Positions 1 to 5,149 of a DNA stretch of 10,325 bases are shown here, in pieces. The position numbers were made by a program, and so were the translations under genes. Position 1 is the stretch's first letter. Each line of letters opens with the position of its first letter. The notes below the pieces were generated by a model. The model was not told where the DNA came from. It searched no databases and saw only the letters and a program-made list of their open reading frames with translations. The DNA comes from Burkholderiales bacterium (GTDB lineage Bacteria; Pseudomonadota; Gammaproteobacteria; Burkholderiales; Burkholderiaceae). The stretch is taken from positions 1 through 10,325 of the forward strand of contig CANBQJ010000130.1 of the NCBI GenBank assembly GCA_947371645.1. Reading direction: 5' to 3'.

Positions 1-364
1 AGGCAGCGGCTTGCTCCTGCGAAGCCTTGCGGGCTTCTTCACGTTCCACTTGCTTCATCATCACGGAAGGCGTGGTTTCAGCCTTGTCCTTGAGGACGGT
101 GAGGTGACGCAGCACGGCATCGTTGAACTTGAAGCCGGTTTCGATTTCAGCCAGGGTTTCCTTGCTGATTTCGATGTTCAGGCACAGGTAATGCGCCTTG
201 GCCAGCTTGTTGATCTGGTACGCCAGTTGACGGCGACCCCAGTCTTCAACACGGTGCACCTGGCCACCATTGGTGGTGATCAGGGTCTTGTAGCGCTCCA
301 GCATGGCCGGAACTTGTTCGCTTTGATCCGGGTGGATCAGCACGATGATTTCATAGTGACGCAT
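1..364 (-). CDS. rpsF: 30S ribosomal protein S6 (3' end cut by window edge)
   Basis: S6 is a small-subunit protein that binds 16S rRNA as a heterodimer with S18 in the platform of the 30S subunit. Reading leftward from the ATG at 364-362, the product begins [17 protein letters not shown], the usual S6 start. Residues 41-59 ([19 protein letters not shown]) form the conserved central block. About 121 residues are visible and the frame is still open at base 2. Family members are roughly 100-140 residues, so only the last few residues should be missing. A strong Shine-Dalgarno site (AAGGAG, minus strand, 375-370) lies 5 nt before the ATG and fixes the start. In related bacteria rpsF heads an operon with priB, rpsR and rplI, which would lie outside the window to the left. 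The upstream leader carries a candidate autoregulatory hairpin and an extended -10 promoter, listed separately. Confidence 0.97.
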   Translation of the reverse strand, partial: MRHYEIIVLIHPDQSEQVPAMLERYKTLITTNGGQVHRVEDWGRRQLAYQINKLAKAHYLCLNIEISKETLAEIETGFKFNDAVLRHLTVLKDKAETTPSVMMKQVEREEARKASQEQAAA

Positions 365-383
365 GAATGCTCCTTGTGGATTC

Positions 384-420
384 CCCACCGGACCCTCATG
401 CATTGCACAGGGCCCGTGGG
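384..420 (-). promoter_or_regulatory. Candidate S6:S18-binding leader hairpin of rpsF
   Basis: On the minus-strand transcript an outer stem pairs CCCAC (420-416) with GUGGG (388-384). An inner stem pairs CCCU (412-409) with AGGG (396-393), and is capped by UGC/GCA around an AAU loop. Between the stems is an internal loop with GGG (415-413) on the 5' side and UCCG (392-389) on the 3' side. The element ends 8 nt before the Shine-Dalgarno AAGGAG. Known from the family: in many bacteria the S6:S18 complex represses its own mRNA by binding a leader hairpin with a conserved CCG in a bulge on the 3' strand. Position, CCG and two-stem layout fit that motif. The GGG could also pair with UCC, giving a nearly continuous stem, so the active fold is inferred. 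Confidence 0.55.
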
Positions 421-519
421 CGTGAAGCCGCTGCGAAGCGTCAAACCCGCATACGGCAAGGGCCGAGGTCAGAAATCACAGAAAGTGACGCCTGGCCCCA
501 ACATTGGGAAAAGCCTGCG

Positions 520-528
520 ATTCTAGCA
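520..528 (-). promoter_or_regulatory. Candidate extended -10 promoter for rpsF
   Basis: The minus strand reads TGCTAGAAT, matching the extended -10 consensus TGnTATAAT at all but one position. No good -35 hexamer lies 16-18 nt upstream, where the ppsA terminator stem sits; extended -10 promoters can work without one. Transcription would begin near 513, giving an rpsF leader of about 150 nt that includes the hairpin at 384-420. The site is only about 3 nt past the T-tract of the ppsA terminator, which suits a promoter restarting transcription for the ribosomal operon. Confidence 0.4.
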
Positions 529-553
529 AGAAAAAAGCGCCCCGTGGGGCGCT
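528..553 (-). terminator. Rho-independent terminator of ppsA
   Basis: On the minus strand a 7-bp, GC-rich perfect stem (AGCGCCC pairing with GGGCGCT, 553-547 with 542-536) closes a 4-nt loop. It is followed at once by TTTTTTCTT (536-528). It lies 44 nt past the ppsA stop codon. This is a textbook intrinsic terminator oriented to end ppsA and to insulate rpsF, which is on the same strand. In the plus orientation the hairpin has no T-run, so it is unidirectional. Confidence 0.9.
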
Positions 554-596
554 CCTGGTGTCCGGCCTCGAAAACGAGGCCAAATCAAGGGCGTTG

Positions 597-3014
597 TCAG
601 CCGCGGGCGGCCAGGCGCTGCCAGGTCTCCACGACCGTGTCCGGGTTCAGCGAAATGGACACGATGCCTTCGTCGGCCAGCCACTCTGCGAAGTCCGGGT
701 GGTCGCTGGGGCCCTGGCCGCAGATGCCGATGTACTTGCCGTGCGCACGGCAAGAGGCGATCGCACGCGAGATCAAGGCTTTGACGGCCGGGTCGCGCTC
801 ATCGAAGTCGTGGGCCAGCAGCTCCAGGCCGGAGTCGCGGTCCAGGCCCAGGGTGAGCTGCGTCAGGTCGTTGGAGCCGATCGACATGCCGTCGAAGAAC
901 TCCAGGAACTGGTCGGCCAGGATGGCGTTGGAAGGCACTTCGCACATCATGATGACGCGCAGGCCATCCTTGCCGCCCTTGCTCTCGCGCACCAGGCCAT
1001 GGTCAGCCAGCATGCCGGTCACGCGCTCGGCCTGCTTCAAGGTGCGCACGAAGGGCACCATGATCTCGATGTTGCTCAGGCCCATGTCGTTGCGCACGCG
1101 CTTGAGCGCTTCGCATTCCATGGCGAAGGCCTCGCCGAACTCGGCCGAGATGTAGCGCGAAGCGCCACGGAAACCCAGCATCGGGTTTTCTTCTTCCGGC
1201 TCGTAACGCGAACCGCCGATCAGCTTCTTGTACTCATTGGACTTGAAGTCCGACAGGCGCACGATGACGGGCTTGGGCCAGAAGGCCGCGGCGATGGTGG
1301 CGATGCCTTCGGCCAGCTTGTCGACGTAGAAGGCGCGCGGCGAGGCGTGGCCACGGGCCACCGACTCGACGGCCTTTTTCAGGTCGTTGTCGATGTTGGG
1401 GTAATCAAGAATCGCCTTGGGGTGGACGCCGATGTTGTTGTTGATGATGAACTCAAGGCGGGCCAGGCCCACGCCGCTGTTGGGCATCTGGCAGAAGTCG
1501 AAGGCCAGCTGCGGGTTGCCCACGTTCATCATGACCTTGAGGCCGATGTGGGGCATCTCGCCACGGGTCACCTCGGTGATTTCAGTCTCGAGCAGGCCTT
1601 CGTAGATGTAGCCGGTGTCGCCCTCGGAACAGGCCACGGTCACCAGCGTGCCGTCGCTCAGGCGCTCGGTGGCGTTGCCGCAACCGACCACGGCCGGGAT
1701 GCCCAGCTCGCGCGCGATGATGGCCGCGTGGCAGGTGCGGCCACCGCGGTTGGTGACGATGGCGCTGGCGCGCTTCATCACCGGCTCCCAGTTGGGGTCG
1801 GTCATGTCGGTGACCAGCACGTCGCCGGGCTGGACGGTGTCCATCTCGGAGATGTTGTGCACGATGCGCACAGGGCCAGTGCCGATCTTCTGGCCGATGG
1901 CGCGGCCTTCGGCCAGGATGGTGCCGGTGCTCTTGAGCTTGTAGCGCTGTTCGACCTTGCCTTGCTGCTGGCTCTTCACCGTCTCGGGGCGGGCCTGCAG
2001 GATGTAGAGCTGGCCGTCGGTGCCGTCCTTGCCCCATTCGATGTCCATGGGGCGGCCGTAGTGATTTTCGATGATCACGGCATAACGGGCCAGCTCGGTC
2101 ACGTCTTCGTTGGTCAGGCTGTAGCGGTTGCGCGCTTCCACGGTGGTGTCCACGGTGCGCACCAGCTTGCCCGAAGCGGCTTTTTCTTCAGGCGTGGCGA
2201 ACTCCATCTTGATCAGCTTGGAGCCCAGGTTGCGGCGGATCACGGCCTGCTTGCCGGCCTTCAGCGCTGGCTTGTGGACGTAGAACTCGTCGGGGTTGAC
2301 GGCGCCTTGCACCACCGTCTCACCCAGGCCGTAGCTGGAGGTGATGAAGACCACGTCCTGGAAGCCCGATTCGGTGTCGATGGTGAACATCACGCCGGCG
2401 GCGCCCAGGTCGGAGCGCACCATGCGCTGCACGCCGGCAGACAGGGCCACCACGTCGTGGGCAAAGCCCTTGTGGACGCGGTAGGAGATGGCACGGTCGT
2501 TGTACAGCGAGGCGAACACCTCCTTCATCTTGTGCAGCACGTCTTCGACGCCGACCACGTTCAGGAAGGTCTCCTGCTGGCCTGCAAAGGAGGCGTCTGG
2601 CAAATCTTCTGCGGTCGCGGAAGAGCGCACGGCAAAAGAGGCCGCCGGGTTGTCGCCGGCCAGCTTGATGAAGGCGGCACGGATGGCGGCTTCCAGGTCG
2701 GCCGGGAAGGGTTGGGCTTCCACCCAGCCACGGATCTCGGCACCGGCGGCGGCCAGGGCGCGCACGTCTTCGGTGTCCAGCGTGGCCAGGCGCTGGCTGA
2801 TGCGCAGGGTCAGGCCGTCGTGCTTGAGGAACTCACGGAAGGCATGGGCCGTGGTGGCGAAACCGGTGGGCACGCGCACGCCTTCCGGGCCGGTGGGCAG
2901 TTGCGAGATCATCTCGCCCAGCGAGGCGTTCTTGCCGCCGACGGACTCGACGTCCGTCATGCGCAGCAATTCGAAAGGCACAACCAGGTCGGTCGGCGCA
3001 AACAGTTGAGACAT
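597..3014 (-). CDS. ppsA: Phosphoenolpyruvate synthase (pyruvate, water dikinase)
   Basis: Converts pyruvate, ATP and water to PEP, AMP and phosphate in the cytoplasm, for gluconeogenesis from three-carbon substrates. The 805-residue product is close to the 792 of E. coli PpsA. Domains in order: N-terminal ATP-binding domain with GGKN at 26-29 and [10 protein letters not shown] from R130; central swivelling phosphohistidine domain with the motif [12 protein letters not shown], catalytic His429; C-terminal PEP/pyruvate barrel with [19 protein letters not shown] and GICGQ, in which Cys765 is the expected acid/base residue. Thr427, two residues before His429, is the expected target of the regulator PpsR encoded nearby. 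The start at 3014 (MSQLFAP) is chosen because GGAG lies 5 nt upstream. An in-frame ATG 36 bp further upstream has no such site. Divergent from ohrR with a 153-bp gap; ends in the terminator at 528-553. Confidence 0.98.
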   Translation of the reverse strand: MSQLFAPTDLVVPFELLRMTDVESVGGKNASLGEMISQLPTGPEGVRVPTGFATTAHAFREFLKHDGLTLRISQRLATLDTEDVRALAAAGAEIRGWVEAQPFPADLEAAIRAAFIKLAGDNPAASFAVRSSATAEDLPDASFAGQQETFLNVVGVEDVLHKMKEVFASLYNDRAISYRVHKGFAHDVVALSAGVQRMVRSDLGAAGVMFTIDTESGFQDVVFITSSYGLGETVVQGAVNPDEFYVHKPALKAGKQAVIRRNLGSKLIKMEFATPEEKAASGKLVRTVDTTVEARNRYSLTNEDVTELARYAVIIENHYGRPMDIEWGKDGTDGQLYILQARPETVKSQQQGKVEQRYKLKSTGTILAEGRAIGQKIGTGPVRIVHNISEMDTVQPGDVLVTDMTDPNWEPVMKRASAIVTNRGGRTCHAAIIARELGIPAVVGCGNATERLSDGTLVTVACSEGDTGYIYEGLLETEITEVTRGEMPHIGLKVMMNVGNPQLAFDFCQMPNSGVGLARLEFIINNNIGVHPKAILDYPNIDNDLKKAVESVARGHASPRAFYVDKLAEGIATIAAAFWPKPVIVRLSDFKSNEYKKLIGGSRYEPEEENPMLGFRGASRYISAEFGEAFAMECEALKRVRNDMGLSNIEIMVPFVRTLKQAERVTGMLADHGLVRESKGGKDGLRVIMMCEVPSNAILADQFLEFFDGMSIGSNDLTQLTLGLDRDSGLELLAHDFDERDPAVKALISRAIASCRAHGKYIGICGQGPSDHPDFAEWLADEGIVSISLNPDTVVETWQRLAARG

Positions 3015-3167
3015 ACAAACTCCAGATGGTGAAAAGATCCTGGTGCCCAAGGCTGGTGCGCATTTGGAGTTGTGGTTTGTCGCGCTGCAGCAAGTCGGGC
3101 TTTGGCGGCCATTTTAGGGTCGTCCCGCAGGTCGGCGGGGCATGCCATGCGCCTTTAGGATGTCGGC

Positions 3168-3674
3168 ATGAGTTCCTTTTCACCCAAGAAGTCACAGAAG
3201 GTCGTTTCTCCTGCGGCAGGCGGAGCGTTGGCAGACGCCGTCAACCCCTTGTCGCTGGACGCGCAGTTGTGCTTTTTGCTCTACAGCAGCACCCACGCGA
3301 TGGTGAAGGTCTACAAGCCCGTGTTGGACAGCCTGGGCCTGACCTATCCGCAGTACCTCGTGATGCTTTTGCTCTGGGAGAGCGAGGGCTGGACGGTGAA
3401 TGCGCTGGGCGACAGGCTGGGGCTGGATTCAGGCACCCTCACGCCCTTGTTGCGGCGGATGGAGGCCAAATGCCTGGTGCAGCGTGCGCGCGACGTACAA
3501 GACGAGCGGCGTGTGCGGGTGGCCTTGAGCGCGGACGGGCTGGCGCTGAAGGCCAAGGCGGGTGTGGTGCCGGACACCATGCGCTGTGCGCTGGGCCTGG
3601 ACGACGCTGAATTGGTCAAGCTGCGCGCCACGCTGGCCGACTTGAACCGTCGACTGAGCCAAGGGGCTGGCTAG
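3168..3674 (+). CDS. ohrR: OhrR, MarR-family organic-peroxide-sensing repressor (2-Cys type)
   Basis: A 168-residue winged-helix repressor, expected to bind DNA as a dimer and to release the ohr promoter when organic hydroperoxides oxidise its N-terminal cysteine. The sensing Cys is C35 in LDAQLCFLLYSS. Tyrosines that hydrogen-bond the sensor Cys in B. subtilis OhrR (C15, Y19, Y29, Y40) occur at the same spacing here (C35, Y39, Y49, Y60). A second Cys, C140, lies 105 residues after C35, the same spacing as C22-C127 in Xanthomonas OhrR. This predicts an intersubunit disulfide switch rather than a 1-Cys mechanism. The DNA-recognition region is LGLDSGTLTPLLRRME (85-99) followed by the wing with DERR (112-115). 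C102 is an extra cysteine. The N-terminus is about 13 residues longer than in Xanthomonas; AGGA lies just upstream of the ATG. Followed after 149 bp by ohr. Confidence 0.93.
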   Translation: MSSFSPKKSQKVVSPAAGGALADAVNPLSLDAQLCFLLYSSTHAMVKVYKPVLDSLGLTYPQYLVMLLLWESEGWTVNALGDRLGLDSGTLTPLLRRMEAKCLVQRARDVQDERRVRVALSADGLALKAKAGVVPDTMRCALGLDDAELVKLRATLADLNRRLSQGAG

Positions 3675-3743
3675 ACCCTGACGTCCTTGGGGGCAAAACG
3701 TGGCCGCTTTGTGCCCGGCTTCAAAGGCGCTAAAGTTCGGAAA

Positions 3744-3776
3744 TTGATTGTGCACAACCTAATTGTGCGATATGCG
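3744..3776 (+). promoter_or_regulatory. Candidate ohr promoter with OhrR operator
   Basis: The only AT-rich patch between ohrR and ohr holds a 17-bp inverted repeat, GCACAA-N5-TTGTGC (3752-3768). It overlaps a perfect 10-bp palindrome TTGTGCACAA (3748-3757), so there are three TTGTGC-type half-sites. A weak promoter fits around them: -35-like TTGTGC at 3748-3753 and -10-like TATGCG at 3771-3776 with 17-bp spacing, which would place the inverted repeat in the spacer. MarR-family repressors typically bind inverted repeats of this length that overlap the promoter. The assignment to OhrR rests on position and symmetry. I saw no copy of the repeat upstream of ohrR itself. Confidence 0.5.
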
Positions 3777-3823
3777 ATCCCTGAAGTACCCGCCCTTCAA
3801 CCCACCGCCCAACGGAGCCCACC

Positions 3824-4249
<426 letters not shown>

Positions 4250-4288
4250 CGCAGATGCGCACTCGGACGGGGTGAGTTGAAGCGACAA

Positions 4289-4317
4289 TGTGCGCTGGCC
4301 TTGACCGCAGGCGCACA
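4289..4317 (+). repeat. Stem-loop between ohr and ppsR
   Basis: A perfect 7-bp inverted repeat, TGTGCGC (4289-4295) and GCGCACA (4311-4317), encloses a 15-nt loop in the 81-bp gap after ohr. It ends 13 nt before the chosen ppsR ATG. No T-run follows on either strand, so it is not a standard intrinsic terminator. It could slow read-through from ohr or shape the ppsR translation start. The role is unknown. Confidence 0.35.
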
Positions 4318-4330
4318 GCCTCTTCACCCC

Positions 4331-5149
4331 ATGTCCGACCGCAGCGTTTTCTTTGTCTCCGATGGCACCGGCATCACCGCCGAAACCATGGGCAATTCGG
4401 TGCTGGCGCAGTTTGCGATCAAGCCGCGCCACATCCGACGGCCCTTCATCGACACGGTCGACAAGGCGTACCAGGTGGTGCGTGAGATCAACACGGCTGG
4501 TGTGCGTGAGGGCAAGCGGCCCATCGTGTTCACGACGCTGGCCAACGACGAGGTGCTGGACATCCTGCTGGGCTGCGAAGCCAAGGTCTTCGACGTGATG
4601 AAGAGCTTCGTCGAGCCCCTGGAAGAAGAGCTCAACATGCGCTCCAACCACCGTGTCGGGCGCTTCAACGACGCCAGCGAAGACCGCGAGTACAACGAGC
4701 GCATCTCGGCCATCAACTTCGCGCTGGAGCACGACGACGGTCAGTCGTCACGCAGCCTGGACACCGCCGACGTGGTGCTGGTGGGCGTGAGCCGTTGCGG
4801 CAAGACGCCCACCTCGCTCTACCTGGCCATGCAGCACGGCGTGAAGGCGGCCAACGTGCCCCTGATCCCTGAGGACTTTGACCGGGGCTTTTTGCCCTCG
4901 ATGCTCAAGCCGTACAAGAAGAAGTGCTTCGGGCTGACCATCGACCCCGTGCGACTGAGCCAGATCCGCAACGAGCGCCGCCCGGGCAGCAAGTACGCCG
5001 CCCTGGAGAACTGCCGACTGGAGGTGGCTCAGGCCGAGTCCATGATGCGGCGCGAAGGCATCGCCTGGCTGTCGTCCACACACAAGTCCATCGAAGAGAT
5101 CGCGACCACGATCTTGCGCGACATCCGCCCTGATCGGCTGATCTACTGA
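4331..5149 (+). CDS. ppsR: PEP synthase regulatory protein (ADP-dependent kinase / Pi-dependent phosphorylase)
   Basis: A DUF299-family bifunctional enzyme. It inactivates PpsA by ADP-dependent phosphorylation of a Thr near the catalytic His, and reactivates it by phosphate-dependent removal that yields pyrophosphate. The 272-residue length matches family members (277 in E. coli). The N-terminal block is VFFVSDGTGITAET (6-19). The P-loop-like motif GVSRCGKTPTSLYLAM starts at G152, with K158 in the phosphate loop. The C-terminal block GIAWLSSTHKSIEEIATTIL is typical. The target gene ppsA is in the same window, on the other strand beyond ohrR-ohr. The start at 4331 (MSDRS) matches the family N-terminus, but no Shine-Dalgarno sequence precedes it. 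An in-frame TTG at 4277 with GGGGTGAG just upstream would add 18 residues. The 3' end overlaps the convergent kinase gene by 7 bp. Confidence 0.97.
   Translation: MSDRSVFFVSDGTGITAETMGNSVLAQFAIKPRHIRRPFIDTVDKAYQVVREINTAGVREGKRPIVFTTLANDEVLDILLGCEAKVFDVMKSFVEPLEEELNMRSNHRVGRFNDASEDREYNERISAINFALEHDDGQSSRSLDTADVVLVGVSRCGKTPTSLYLAMQHGVKAANVPLIPEDFDRGFLPSMLKPYKKKCFGLTIDPVRLSQIRNERRPGSKYAALENCRLEVAQAESMMRREGIAWLSSTHKSIEEIATTILRDIRPDRLIY

Noticed and set aside
11..526. A plus-strand frame antisense to rpsF.
   Set aside because: The reverse strand encodes clear ribosomal protein S6 with a good ribosome site; this frame has no family features.
504..3032. An 842-codon open frame on the plus strand spanning the whole of ppsA.
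   Set aside because: It is the antisense of a highly conserved gene in GC-rich DNA. The product is dominated by repeated G, V, D, A, H and Q with no recognisable domain, as expected from the complement of GC-rich codons.
3046..3059. Short direct repeat (CTGGTGC twice) in the ppsA leader.
   Set aside because: Too short and too close to local base composition to be distinguished from chance.
3026..3610. A plus-strand frame of 194 codons overlapping ohrR in another frame.
   Set aside because: ohrR in its own frame has all family landmarks; this frame is low-complexity and starts inside the ppsA leader.
3691..3716. Stem-loop after ohrR (GGGCAAAA pairing with TTTGTGCCC with one bulge) as a terminator.
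   Set aside because: No T-run follows and the stem is bulged and only moderately GC-rich, so I do not call it a terminator.
4301..4306. TTGACC as a -35 box for ppsR.
   Set aside because: No acceptable -10 lies 16-18 nt downstream; that interval is already at or beyond the ppsR start codon.
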